A stretch of DNA of 26,669 nt, taken from assembly GCA_910588425.1 (NCBI GenBank), contig CAJUPM010000006.1:1-26669 (forward strand), written 5' to 3'. This stretch comes from an uncultured Christensenellaceae bacterium. Its GTDB lineage: Bacteria > Bacillota > Clostridia > Christensenellales > Christensenellaceae. The notes beneath the pieces were generated by a model. That model was not told where the DNA came from, did not search any database, and saw only the letters and a program-made list of their open reading frames with translations. Made by a program: the position numbers and the translations under genes. Positions 1 through 7,883 of the stretch are shown piece by piece; position 1 is the first letter of the stretch; each line of letters begins with the position of its first letter.

Positions 1-522
1 CTGGAAGTGCGGGAGTTTCAGTATAATTCTCGTTATGCGAATTATGCGTTTGTAACGGTAAAGAATAATTCTGAATACGATCTGGATATTAGCGCAGATT
101 TCACGCTCTATGACGAAGCAGGAAGCATTATAGGAGCGGAAAGCCGGAGTCAGGAGGCCGTCGAGAGCGGGCATGAAATTCTGCTTTGGTTTATGCCGGA
201 TGAGCCATACGCAAAAATGGAGTACGAATTTTCGGCGCAGGAAGAAGATCTGTATGAGTGTGTGCTTTCAGATCTTAGCTATGAGGCGAGCGAGACAAAG
301 GGCAAGGTGATATTGTCGATCACGAATAATGGCGAAAAGCCAGCAGAATTTGTCCAAGCCAATGTTTTGTTTTTCAACGGCGGGCAGGCTGTCGGCCATG
401 ATTTTAGCTATGCCACGGACGACGATCATGAATTAAAGCCAGGAAAAACAAAAAATGTGGAGTTATCCTGCCGCGAAGATTTTGATTCATACGAAGTATT
501 TTTCACAGGGCGGCGTTATTAA
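1..522 (+). CDS. FxLYD-domain protein, 3' part (5' end outside window)
   Basis: The reading frame is open from base 1, so the GTG at 7 is probably internal and the gene begins upstream of the window. The visible part holds two similar beta-rich units. The first reads VTVKNNSEYDLDISADFTLYD and contains the FTLYD signature of FxLYD domains. The second reads VILSITNNGEKPAEFVQANV and then LFFNGGQAVG, which is the same pattern more diverged. FxLYD domains usually sit in secreted or membrane-anchored proteins of Gram-positive bacteria and have no known enzymatic role. A signal peptide, zinc ribbon or membrane helix would be expected in the missing N-terminus. The gene ends 35 bases before the terminase region and is followed by a strong terminator, so it belongs to a separate transcription unit. 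Inside the prophage it would be a cargo gene. No small terminase gene is visible between it and the large terminase. Confidence 0.6.
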   Translation: MEVREFQYNSRYANYAFVTVKNNSEYDLDISADFTLYDEAGSIIGAESRSQEAVESGHEILLWFMPDEPYAKMEYEFSAQEEDLYECVLSDLSYEASETKGKVILSITNNGEKPAEFVQANVLFFNGGQAVGHDFSYATDDDHELKPGKTKNVELSCREDFDSYEVFFTGRRY

Positions 523-543
523 AAACAGTATATAATTTTAGAG

Positions 544-584
544 TGCTCATCGCGCCATGGAAATAGGCGAGGTGAGCATTTTTT
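544..584 (+). terminator. Intrinsic terminator between FxLYD gene and terminase
   Basis: The arms at 544-556 and 566-578 pair at 12 of 13 positions, with one G/A mismatch and one G-U pair. The loop is nine bases and a run of six T follows at 79-84 of this block (579-584). It closes the upstream transcription unit. The ATG at 557 lies in the loop, and a GAGGTGAG ribosome binding sequence (569-576) lies in the 3' arm. Confidence 0.75.
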
Positions 585-586
585 AT

Positions 587-2242
587 TTGGAACATTTATA
601 TGAAAAAATAAAGAGGCAGGCAGAACAGTATCCACACAATGCTGATGTTTGGGAAGATTTGTTCGAGTGCGTGCGTATTTTGTCAGACACGAACAAAGAA
701 AAAGCACAAAAATTTAATTTGGAAGTTCGGGAACGAACGGCGGCGCTGCTGCGCAGTTCTGGAGATTTTGAACTGAACAAACAGCTTTATGATTTACAGA
801 GGAAAAGCTACTTACTCGGTGCAAAGAATGGATCGTTCTCTGATTATTTGTTCTATATCGAGTGGAACCGAGAACCTGCGAAACGGTTTTATCAGCCGCG
901 TATGAAGTATCTTGCGCCCATGGTAGAGGCCTACCAAGATGTGCATGATGGCAAACTCGATTTGCTTACTATCTCTCAGCCAAAAAGAACAGGAAAATCT
1001 CAGACGGGCATAAACTATGTGAATTTTATCAGCGGGGAGCATCCCGAAAGAAGCACGCTGATGGAGGGGACAGGCGATGCGCTGGTAAAATCGTTTTATG
1101 ATGGGTGCTTAGAGATCCTGCTCGATGGCAATGAGTACTTGCATCACGATGTGTTTGAGAATAGCCGTGTTGTGGGGACAAACGCTGATTTAAAGGTGAT
1201 AAACTTACAGTCAAAAAAGCGCTTTCCGACGATTATGTGCAGATCCATTGATGCATCGCAGGTCGGCCTTTCGGAAGCAACAAATTTACTGTATCTTGAC
1301 GACTTAGTGCAGGGCCGGGAGGAAGCTCTTGACAGAAACAGGCTGGATAAAAAATGGGAGGTACTGAGAGGCGATGTTTTAGGCAGACGAATTGAGGGAA
1401 CGCCGATCGTTGCGGCAGGCACGAGGTACAGCCTGTATGATCCTATCGGCAAACTGCAGGAAATTGCTGACGATATGGGCTGGAGGTGGAGAGCAATAGA
1501 GATCCCGGCGCTTGACATCGAAACCGACGAAAGCAATTATGAGCATGAACGTGATGGAAAGAAAATTTTCACAACAGAGTATTTGCGCCATGAGCGGGAC
1601 ATGCTGTCAGAAGAACAATGGGAAAGCGAGTTCCAGCAGCAGCCGTTTGAGGCAAGAGGCCTGATGTTCCCCGAAAAGAGCCTAAACCGTTATTTTAAAC
1701 TCCCGCCGGATAAAGCACCAGATGCCGTGATCGCCGCTTGCGATACGGCAGATAAAGGCTCTGACAGCGTAATGCTCCCGGTTGCGTATTTGTATGGAGA
1801 AGATGTTTTTATAGAGGACTGTGTGTTTGATAACGGCGCACCTGGAGTAACAAAACCAAGATGCGCAAAAATGTTGTTTCAGCATAAAGTCGCCAGGGCA
1901 CAGTTCGAGAGCAACAATGCAGGAGAATATTATGCAAGAGATGTGGAAGAGGAAGTAAAAAGGCTAGGCGGGAACACATCGATTACGCTGAAACGCTCGA
2001 TTGCGAATAAGCATACCAGGATTGAGATGGCATCTGACAATATTATAAAGCATTTCTATTTCAAGCACAGGAGCCTGTACAAACCGAGCAGCGATTATGG
2101 GAAAATGATGAAGGAACTCACCACATATACCCGTTCCGGAAAGAACGCCCACGATGACGCGCCAGACGGCATGGCAATGCTGGAGAATATGATCCGTGAT
2201 TTAGTGATAGGGACGGCCAAAGTTGTTCAAAGACCGTTTTAA
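587..2242 (+). CDS. terL: Phage terminase large subunit
   Basis: This is the ATP-driven motor and nuclease that cuts concatemeric phage DNA and packs it into the prohead through the portal. Counting from the TTG at 587 (551 residues), the ATPase shows a deviant Walker A, KRTGKS (about 133-138), and a Walker B-like LLYLDDLV near 235-242. The RNase H-fold nuclease begins at AACDTADKGSD (first Asp about 386) and ends with DDAPDG near the C-terminus. Length and layout match terminases with the TIGR01630-type C-terminal domain. The frame is open from ATG 557, but that ATG sits in a terminator loop with no ribosome binding site. TTG 587 has GAGGTGAG ten bases upstream and is the better start. Host-side small terminase was not found in the window. 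Function is confident; the exact start is not. Confidence 0.93.
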   Translation: MEHLYEKIKRQAEQYPHNADVWEDLFECVRILSDTNKEKAQKFNLEVRERTAALLRSSGDFELNKQLYDLQRKSYLLGAKNGSFSDYLFYIEWNREPAKRFYQPRMKYLAPMVEAYQDVHDGKLDLLTISQPKRTGKSQTGINYVNFISGEHPERSTLMEGTGDALVKSFYDGCLEILLDGNEYLHHDVFENSRVVGTNADLKVINLQSKKRFPTIMCRSIDASQVGLSEATNLLYLDDLVQGREEALDRNRLDKKWEVLRGDVLGRRIEGTPIVAAGTRYSLYDPIGKLQEIADDMGWRWRAIEIPALDIETDESNYEHERDGKKIFTTEYLRHERDMLSEEQWESEFQQQPFEARGLMFPEKSLNRYFKLPPDKAPDAVIAACDTADKGSDSVMLPVAYLYGEDVFIEDCVFDNGAPGVTKPRCAKMLFQHKVARAQFESNNAGEYYARDVEEEVKRLGGNTSITLKRSIANKHTRIEMASDNIIKHFYFKHRSLYKPSSDYGKMMKELTTYTRSGKNAHDDAPDGMAMLENMIRDLVIGTAKVVQRPF

Positions 2243-2263
2243 CACGAAGTGAGAGTAAAAAAG

Positions 2264-2292
2264 TTGGAGAATTTCACATATAGTGGTATAAT
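2264..2292 (+). promoter_or_regulatory. Sigma-A-type promoter with extended -10
   Basis: TTGGAG (2264-2269), a 17-base spacer and TATAAT (2287-2292), with TGG directly before the -10 box as in extended -10 promoters. It lies between terL and the metallophosphoesterase gene and would start transcription near 2299. This is one of the best promoter matches in the window. Confidence 0.65.
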
Positions 2293-2327
2293 ATAATCAT
2301 GGAAAGAAGAAAAAAGGAAAACACCGT

Positions 2328-3104
2328 ATGCTGAACGACAACATCATGATCGTGCATAAGCTGCCCAAGGATTTACCATATATCAATATCTATTGCATTG
2401 GGGACAAGCATATTGGCTCACGCCAGTGTAATTTAGGGCTGCTTGAGGCCATTGTCGAAGAAATTAAAAATGATGAGTTAGGCTATGTTGTGTATTGCGG
2501 CGATATGCTGGACATGGGGCTAAAGAATAGCAAAACCAGCGTTTATGAGCAGACTATGATGCCGCATGAACAAAAGGAATGCTTCTGCCGCATGTTTGCG
2601 CCGCTGGCCTCTAAAACCTTGGCAGGGGTTCCGGGCAACCATTGCGAGCGCATGAGCCGGGAAGTCGGAATAAACCCCATGTACGATGTGTTTTGCAGAT
2701 GGGGGATTGAGGACGTGTACCGTGAAAATTCGGCTATCTTGAAGGTGAATTTAGGCGAAAAAAGGAACCGGAAACAAGTAAGCTATGGAGGCGTTGTGCT
2801 CCATGGAAGTGCAGCAGCAAAGCATCATCGGCATTCGATGTGCTATGACGGCATTGATTTTGTTATTAGCGGGCATACGCACACGCCAAGCTATACCCCG
2901 CGCGGGAAGATACGCGTTGATTTACACAACGAAAAAATCTCGCGCGTGGGTTATAAAGAGATCGTTGTTGATTCAGGGCTTGAATTTGGAGGGTACGCGA
3001 TTAAAAAAGAGTATGAAGCATCAGCAGCTCCCGAGCTTCAGATTTTGAAACTATATGGCGATCATAAGCACAGCGATTTTATCGCGAGGGAGATTCCATG
3101 CTGA
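2328..3104 (+). CDS. Calcineurin-like metallophosphoesterase
   Basis: A cytoplasmic two-metal phosphoesterase of the calcineurin-like superfamily; the substrate is unknown and may be a nucleotide or nucleic acid. All the metal-site motifs are present in order: GDKHIG (D26, H28), GDMLDMG (D59), GNHCER (N104, H105), H159 in VVLHGSA, and GHTH (H183, H185). At 258 residues it is a single-domain enzyme without signal peptide or membrane segments. An AAAAGGA sequence lies upstream of ATG 2328. The gene has its own promoter (2264-2292) and overlaps the next gene by 7 bases. It sits between terminase and portal, which are usually adjacent, so it is probably an inserted accessory gene. A similar enzyme in other phages can act in DNA processing, but nothing here shows which substrate it uses. 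Confidence 0.85.
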   Translation: MLNDNIMIVHKLPKDLPYINIYCIGDKHIGSRQCNLGLLEAIVEEIKNDELGYVVYCGDMLDMGLKNSKTSVYEQTMMPHEQKECFCRMFAPLASKTLAGVPGNHCERMSREVGINPMYDVFCRWGIEDVYRENSAILKVNLGEKRNRKQVSYGGVVLHGSAAAKHHRHSMCYDGIDFVISGHTHTPSYTPRGKIRVDLHNEKISRVGYKEIVVDSGLEFGGYAIKKEYEASAAPELQILKLYGDHKHSDFIAREIPC

Positions 3105-3385
3105 TATATTGTGCACACAGATTTGGAAATAGCTATAAAAATCGCAAGCGGGCAGAAAGGCTTATTGAGCACTTGCAACGGAACGATTTGAAAAACTGCT
3201 ATATCAGCCCGATCCATGCCTTTGGGCATTTGTATTCAAAGATTTCGTATGACGCCGGGATGGAGTTGTGTTTCGATTTGATGATGGTCTGTGATAAATT
3301 GCTCGTGCTTTCAGAGGAATCGGAAGGCGTAAAGAGAGAAGTTGAGATGGCGAGAAAATTGGGAATGGAGGTGGAATATTATTAG
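3098..3385 (+). CDS. DUF4406-like (nucleoside deoxyribosyltransferase-like) protein
   Basis: A 95-residue protein resembling the DUF4406 and nucleoside 2-deoxyribosyltransferase-like families. The supporting pattern is an N-terminal strand YCAHRFGNSYKN, a middle ISPIHAFGHLY segment, the CDKLLVLSEESEG strand and a final helix with GVKREVEMARKLGMEV. In deoxyribosyltransferases the segment after the S-x-G loop carries the catalytic Glu; here E102-type positions fall at REVEMA near residue 82, although the short length makes real transferase activity uncertain. The start ATG 3098 overlaps the phosphoesterase stop and has GAGGGAG upstream. The overlap indicates coupled translation, so the two genes probably share a nucleotide-related job. 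Alternative: a nucleotide-binding regulator of the same fold. Confidence 0.55.
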   Translation: MLIYCAHRFGNSYKNRKRAERLIEHLQRNDLKNCYISPIHAFGHLYSKISYDAGMELCFDLMMVCDKLLVLSEESEGVKREVEMARKLGMEVEYY

Positions 3386-3401
3386 TTTTCACGGAAGAAA
3401 A

Positions 3402-4793
3402 ATGATTGTTTCTGATGAGACCGAGATTCGGCGTGATAATGTTTTAGAAATTCTAAATACAACACTGCCTGACTTTGAACAAAATAGTCGGGAAATTTCA
3501 TACCTCTATGAATATTATCTGGGGAACACACCGATTGACGGAAGAGAAAAAAAGATTCGCCCAGAGATAAACAATAAGATTAAAGAGAACCACGCGCATG
3601 AAATTGTGGCATTTAAAGTAGGCTATGGCTTTTCTGAACCAGTACAGTACGTTCAGAGAGGAAAGAGGGAAGGGATTACAGACGCCCTGGAAGAGCTGAA
3701 TAATTACATGTTTTTGGCCGGGAAACACGCTGGAGACAAGGCGCTGGCAAAGTGGTGGAACATCACCGGCATTGCGAATCGCCTGATTTTGCCAAACAGC
3801 AAATATATGCCGGACGGCGACGAAGCCCCGTTTTTGATATATACGCTAGACCCGAGAGAATCTTATGCGGTCCATAGTACCGAAATTGGAAACCCGGTGA
3901 TCGGCGGGGTAATGCGCCATAGAAAACGGGATGGGACATGTTTTTATAGCATACATGCGCCAAGCCGCCAGTTTATCATTCGAGACAGCAATGTAGAGGA
4001 AATCCCCATAGCGATCGACAGGAATTATTTCTTTGAATATCCAGCAGATGAAAGCAGGCTAGGGGCATTCGAAGGAGTAATGAGCATTCTGGACGCGCTA
4101 GACAGACTTTCGTCTAACAGAATGGATGGAGTCGAACAATTTGTCCAGGCGATCATGATTTTTAAAAACTGCCGGATAGAGGACGAGGATGCAGGAGAAC
4201 TCAAAGAAAAACTAGGCATCAGCATATTTGGAGATAATGCAGACGTAAAGCAGCTTTGTGAAGCGCTAGACCAAGCGCAGGTCCAGATGTTCGTTGATTA
4301 TCTGTATCAGACGGTTTTAAACGATTGCGGGATGCCAAATAGAAATGGCGGAAGCTCCACTTCCGATACAGGCAGTGCGGTATATCAGCGCGATGGCTGG
4401 AATACGGCAGAGGGCCGAGCGAAAGATTCAGAGACTACTTTCAAACAGTCAGAGATTGAGTTTTTGAAAACAGCCTTGTTGATTGCTAAAAATGTCGCGG
4501 GGCTGGACAGTAAGTTGAAGGCAAGCGATATTGATATTAAGCTGACACGCCGGAACTACGAGAATTTACTTTCCAAGGCGCAGGTGTTGACGATGATGCT
4601 TGGCGACAGCAAGATACATCCTCTCACAGCATTTCAGTCGTGCGGCATGTTTACCGATCCAGGAGCAGTTTATCAGATGGGGCAAAAATGGCATGAAGAG
4701 ATGAGTGCGCTTCTCCCGCAAAATAGCCCGGACGTCGGGGAAAAGCATGAGAGCGAGGGCGAAAGGGTTGAAGAAGAAAATAGTGTTGATTGA
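3402..4793 (+). CDS. Phage portal protein (SPP1 gp6-like)
   Basis: Forms the dodecameric ring at one capsid vertex through which DNA enters and leaves, docking terminase and later the neck. The protein is about 463 residues from ATG 3402. Features typical of SPP1-type portals include the N-terminal helix ending in YEYYLGNTPI, the EINNKIKENHAHEIVAFKVGY segment, the wing region with YTLDPRESYAVHS, and the acidic, low-complexity C-terminus (ESEGERVEEENSVD). The frame is open back to TTG 3342 within the preceding gene. GGAAG stands four bases before ATG 3402, while a stronger GGAGGTGG (3367-3374) has only rare ATT codons behind it, so ATG 3402 is preferred with some doubt. It overlaps the next small gene at its 3' end. 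Confidence 0.9.
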   Translation: MIVSDETEIRRDNVLEILNTTLPDFEQNSREISYLYEYYLGNTPIDGREKKIRPEINNKIKENHAHEIVAFKVGYGFSEPVQYVQRGKREGITDALEELNNYMFLAGKHAGDKALAKWWNITGIANRLILPNSKYMPDGDEAPFLIYTLDPRESYAVHSTEIGNPVIGGVMRHRKRDGTCFYSIHAPSRQFIIRDSNVEEIPIAIDRNYFFEYPADESRLGAFEGVMSILDALDRLSSNRMDGVEQFVQAIMIFKNCRIEDEDAGELKEKLGISIFGDNADVKQLCEALDQAQVQMFVDYLYQTVLNDCGMPNRNGGSSTSDTGSAVYQRDGWNTAEGRAKDSETTFKQSEIEFLKTALLIAKNVAGLDSKLKASDIDIKLTRRNYENLLSKAQVLTMMLGDSKIHPLTAFQSCGMFTDPGAVYQMGQKWHEEMSALLPQNSPDVGEKHESEGERVEEENSVD

Positions 4794-4962
4794 CGTTCGA
4801 TGCCCTAATTGTTCCAGATTGCTTGGCAGGGTATCATCGACAGCGGAACTTGCATGCAAATGCGGCCTAATTTTGCTGGTAAACCCAAGAACAAAGAAAT
4901 ACAGAATAATTCGGGAACCCAAAAAGATAAGAGCACTAAGAGTGCCAGTAAACCATGATTAA
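4768..4962 (+). CDS. Com-like zinc-ribbon protein
   Basis: A short protein (about 64 residues) with the zinc ribbon VRCPNCSRLLGRV, then ACKCGLILLVN, followed by a basic tail. The CPNC and CKC pairs provide four cysteine ligands as in the Com family, whose founder in phage Mu activates translation of the mom DNA-modification gene by binding mRNA. No mom-like gene is visible next to it, so the target here is unknown. TTG 4768 has GAGGG eight bases upstream; GTG 4783, GTG 4705 and ATG 4747 are alternatives in the same frame. It overlaps the end of the portal gene. Its stop codon lies in the loop of a strong terminator hairpin, so the RNA structure and the coding end coincide. Confidence 0.6.
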   Translation: MKKKIVLIDVRCPNCSRLLGRVSSTAELACKCGLILLVNPRTKKYRIIREPKKIRALRVPVNHD

Positions 4963-4987
4963 GGTTTATTGGCACTTTTATTTTTTC
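4941..4987 (+). terminator. Strong terminator-like hairpin overlapping the com stop codon
   Basis: Fourteen-base arms at 4941-4954 and 4963-4976 pair completely, counting one G-U pair. The eight-base loop 4955-4962 contains the TAA of the Com-like gene, and a T-rich tract follows (4977-4986). It stands inside the head operon, upstream of scaffold and capsid. Confidence 0.75.
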
Positions 4988-5073
4988 AGAGAGAACTGTA
5001 AACGCAGCGTCAGAGCAGACGAAAAACGGCAAAAAGTATGGTCGGAGAAGACCTTAAGCGCAAAGGAGAAAAG

Positions 5074-5622
5074 ATGGCAATAGACGTAAGTAAGATTGAT
5101 GGCTATACGGAAATGACGGCAGAGGAAAAAGTGGCCGCGCTGGAACAATATGAGATGGATTTATCGGGGTATGTAAAAAAAGATATTGCCGATAAGTATG
5201 CCAGCGAGGCGGCTGATTACAAACGCAAGCTGAAAACGAAAATGACAGATGAAGAGGCCGCAAGGGAAAAGGAAGCCGCAGAGCGTCAGGCGATGATGGA
5301 AGAACTTGAGACGCTGAAGCGAGATAAGCAGGTTTCTGATAATATCTCGAAATTGCTGGCGTTAGGCTACGATAAAGAGATTGCGGAAAAATCTGCAAGT
5401 GCTTTGGCAGATGGCGATGTTGGCTCGTTTTTTGAACTGCAAGGGAAACATCAGGAATCCATGGTAAAGGCGCTCAAAGCCGAACTCATGAAGCAGATGC
5501 CTAAGCCGCCCGCAAGCGATGCCGCTCATAGAGAGAATTTTTCAAAAATGGCAGACGAAGCGCTTGCCTCCGGCAATATTACAGGAGCAGCATATTATTT
5601 GCGTTTAGCACAAGAACAATAG
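5074..5622 (+). CDS. Phage capsid scaffolding protein
   Basis: A 182-residue, highly charged and helical protein placed directly before the major capsid gene, the standard position of a scaffold. Residues about 25-110 are rich in Lys, Glu and Ala and should form a long coiled coil (EEAAREKEAAERQAMMEELE). The C-terminal part, HRENFSKMADEALASGNI and following, resembles the capsid-binding end of GP20-type scaffolds. It would organise capsid subunits in the prohead and then leave. ATG 5074 has an ideal AAGGAG (5062-5067); the longer frame from 5038 lacks a ribosome binding site. Seventeen bases separate it from the capsid gene. No protease domain is visible. Confidence 0.82.
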   Translation: MAIDVSKIDGYTEMTAEEKVAALEQYEMDLSGYVKKDIADKYASEAADYKRKLKTKMTDEEAAREKEAAERQAMMEELETLKRDKQVSDNISKLLALGYDKEIAEKSASALADGDVGSFFELQGKHQESMVKALKAELMKQMPKPPASDAAHRENFSKMADEALASGNITGAAYYLRLAQEQ

Positions 5623-5638
5623 GAGGGAATGAAGAAGA

Positions 5639-6676
5639 ATGGCAGACACGATTGCCACCAGTTTCGGGGTACTTAATTACTCCGGAATGCTGTTTAACAA
5701 AGGAAACACAAGAACACCACTTTCGGCAGCGATTGGCGGAAGAGCAAAAACTACGAATCATGTTGAGTTCGTAACCGGGCAGGAATACACGGGCGGTGGT
5801 GTTGGATCGCAGCCAAGCATTAGCGAGAGCGCTTCGCTGACTGCACCAGATGCAACGACTACAGGCAGAAGCCAGAAAACAAATGTTACACAGATTTTCC
5901 AGGAAGCAGTTGGCGTTTCTTATGGAAAACAGTCGAATATGGGGACGCTGTCCGGGATTAACATTGCAAACCAGCAGGTTAACCCGATTAGCGAGCTGGA
6001 TTTTCAGGTTGCGGTAAAGCTCCAGAAGGTAGCGCGTGATATTGAATATACGTTTATTAACGGTACTTATAACAAAGCCGAGACAGATACCGAAGTAAAT
6101 AAAACGCGTGGCCTGGTAGAAGCGATTACGAGCAATACGAAGGCAATGGGCAGCAAGCCGCTCGGCCTTTGGGATATTGCAGAAATGATGAAGAAGATCC
6201 AGGAGTCAAATGCGCCGATCGATAACTTGGCCCTTTGGTGTGATGCGACGACGTTGTTCCAGATTAACGCTGACGCCGTACAGAATGGACTGTCTATTGT
6301 ACCGGCTTCGAGAGAAATGAACGGTATCCAGCTTTCCAGCGTCGTAACGCCGCTCGGTATCGTTTATCTGCACCTTGGCGAATGCCTGCCTAAAGGCACG
6401 GCCTTGATGCTTGATCTGGATGTAATTTCGCCTGTATATCAGCCAGTTCCGGGCAAGGGTAATTTCTTCCTTGAGGAGCTTGCAAAAGTTGGTGCTGGGA
6501 CGAAGTATCAGCTGTTCGGCCAGATCGGCCTGGACCATGGCCCTGAGTGGTACCATGGAAAGTTTACTGGAATTGCGCAGTCCTTCGCTAAGCCGACCTA
6601 TAGCAGAACGGTATATGTAGCAAATACTGAAGAGGCGCCTATTCCTACGAAAGCTGTAACCTCGGCAGGCGCATAA
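5639..6676 (+). CDS. Major capsid protein (SU10/DUF5309 type)
   Basis: The HK97-fold subunit that builds the icosahedral head. At 345 residues it resembles the SU10-type (DUF5309) capsid family. Supporting segments are the N-terminal arm with NYSGMLFNKGNTRTPL, the KLQKVARDIEYTFINGTYN helix, the LWCDATTLFQIN segment, and the P-domain-like LDLDVISPVYQPVPGKG. The start ATG 5639 has AGGAGGG eleven bases upstream, consistent with high expression. There is no N-terminal delta domain; the separate scaffold gene upstream takes that role. Neighbours on both sides are head and neck genes. Confidence 0.9.
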   Translation: MADTIATSFGVLNYSGMLFNKGNTRTPLSAAIGGRAKTTNHVEFVTGQEYTGGGVGSQPSISESASLTAPDATTTGRSQKTNVTQIFQEAVGVSYGKQSNMGTLSGINIANQQVNPISELDFQVAVKLQKVARDIEYTFINGTYNKAETDTEVNKTRGLVEAITSNTKAMGSKPLGLWDIAEMMKKIQESNAPIDNLALWCDATTLFQINADAVQNGLSIVPASREMNGIQLSSVVTPLGIVYLHLGECLPKGTALMLDLDVISPVYQPVPGKGNFFLEELAKVGAGTKYQLFGQIGLDHGPEWYHGKFTGIAQSFAKPTYSRTVYVANTEEAPIPTKAVTSAGA

Positions 6677-6697
6677 AAATATAGGAGTAGTTGTGAA

Positions 6698-7021
6698 GTG
6701 TCGAATGAAGAAAAACTAGAAAAATTAAATACTTGGATAGAGCCAGATTCGCTTTCCGAGTCGCACTCGCAACTGCTGCTGGATAGCGCTGGTGATGCGA
6801 TTCTGAATAGGTTATATCCCGTAGAAAGGCCTGACGATGCGGAAGTTCCGGCCAGATATGATATGCTACAAATTCAGATTGCGGCTGAACTGTATAGCAA
6901 GCAAGGGGCAGAGGGCGAGAGTTCTCATAGTGAGAATGGGATTTCCCGCGTTTATGAATCTGCGGGCATCTCGCCTTCTCTGCTCAATCAGATAGTGCCA
7001 TATGTGGGTGTAATAGGATGA
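6698..7021 (+). CDS. Head-tail connector protein (gp6-like)
   Basis: A small helical protein (107 residues) directly downstream of the capsid gene, where siphoviruses encode the adaptor that docks under the portal. The pattern LLLDSAGDAILNRLYP followed by a tyrosine-rich helix, MLQIQIAAELYSKQGAEG, and a C-terminal SPSLLNQIVPYVGVIG is typical of gp6/gp15-like connectors. The start is GTG 6698 with AGGAG ten bases upstream. Its TGA overlaps the next ATG (ATGA), indicating translational coupling. Confidence 0.8.
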   Translation: MSNEEKLEKLNTWIEPDSLSESHSQLLLDSAGDAILNRLYPVERPDDAEVPARYDMLQIQIAAELYSKQGAEGESSHSENGISRVYESAGISPSLLNQIVPYVGVIG

Positions 7022-7371
7022 GGTGCCTGGAACGCAATAAAAGACTGCTTTATTATGCGAAATATATCGGGAGAAGTGAAGGCAGAGACTCAGACGGTTT
7101 TCTGACAGGAGAGGAGATGCTGGAATACGAAGACGCAAAGGCGTGGCGCGTGAATATCACCCCTGCAACAGGCGATGTTTCTCAGCAGGCGTTTGGTGCA
7201 TTCCAAGACTATACCGCTGTCCTCTGTACCACGGATGATTGCCCGGTGACTGAAGAAAGCCGTTTGTGGATCGGCAGAGCACCGAAAACAGCACATAATT
7301 ATGTGGTGAAACGAATTGCGAAGAGCCTAAACAGCACGCTGATCGCAGTAAAGGAGCTGCCTGGCAAGTGA
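7018..7371 (+). CDS. Head closure / head-tail adaptor protein
   Basis: A 117-residue protein in the second neck position, between the gp6-like connector and the gp10-like protein. It is predicted to be mostly beta structure (WRVNITPATGDVSQQAFG, then YTAVLCTTD and SRLWIGR), as in head-closure proteins that seal the portal channel after packaging. It starts in an ATGA overlap with the previous gene and ends in a GTGA overlap with the next. Function rests on gene order more than on sequence. Confidence 0.68.
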   Translation: MRCLERNKRLLYYAKYIGRSEGRDSDGFLTGEEMLEYEDAKAWRVNITPATGDVSQQAFGAFQDYTAVLCTTDDCPVTEESRLWIGRAPKTAHNYVVKRIAKSLNSTLIAVKELPGK

Positions 7372-7883
7372 AAATATCGGTAAAACTTGACACGTTAGAT
7401 GATGCGATCAAAGCAGTTCGAGAACTCAGGCAATCCCTGAGGGGGAAAGCAGATAAAATCGCAAGACGTTTGGCAGAGATGGGCCTCGGAGTAGCGAGTG
7501 TTAAGTTTGCCGTAGCGGCTTACGATGGCGAGAACGATGCGTCGCTTTCTATAAAAGCGGAAGGTCCAGGTCAGTATACTGTGCAGGCCTCGGGGGAAAG
7601 CGTTCTGTTTATTGAATTTGGAACAGGCATTTACAATCCAGAACACCCTCTGGCAAATGAGTTTGCAATGAAACATGGCGAATATGGTCAGGGTAAAGGA
7701 AAAAACAGAAGCTGGGGGTATTATGGGAAGCCGGGAACAAACGGGAAATATTTGAAAACTACGGAAAAAGGCGATGTTTACATTACAAAAGGCAATCCCC
7801 CCGCGATGGCAATGTATCAGGCAGGCCGGGAGATAGAAGATGCTGTTTTAAGCGTTGTGCGAGAGGTATTAGGAAATGATTGA
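7368..7883 (+). CDS. HK97 gp10-like neck/tail component
   Basis: A 171-residue protein of the HK97 gp10 family, which acts at the head-tail joint in tail completion. The N-terminal helix (LDTLDDAIKAVRELRQSLRG), the beta segment with FIEFGTGIYNPEHPL and a C-terminal helix (PPAMAMYQAGREIEDAV) are family hallmarks. It uses a GTG start overlapping the previous stop, and overlaps the next gene by 8 bases. Order and overlaps show one tightly coupled neck operon. Confidence 0.82.
   Translation: MKISVKLDTLDDAIKAVRELRQSLRGKADKIARRLAEMGLGVASVKFAVAAYDGENDASLSIKAEGPGQYTVQASGESVLFIEFGTGIYNPEHPLANEFAMKHGEYGQGKGKNRSWGYYGKPGTNGKYLKTTEKGDVYITKGNPPAMAMYQAGREIEDAVLSVVREVLGND

Noticed and set aside
557..586. 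ATG 557 as the terminase start
   Set aside because: It lies in a terminator loop without a ribosome binding site; TTG 587 is better supported.
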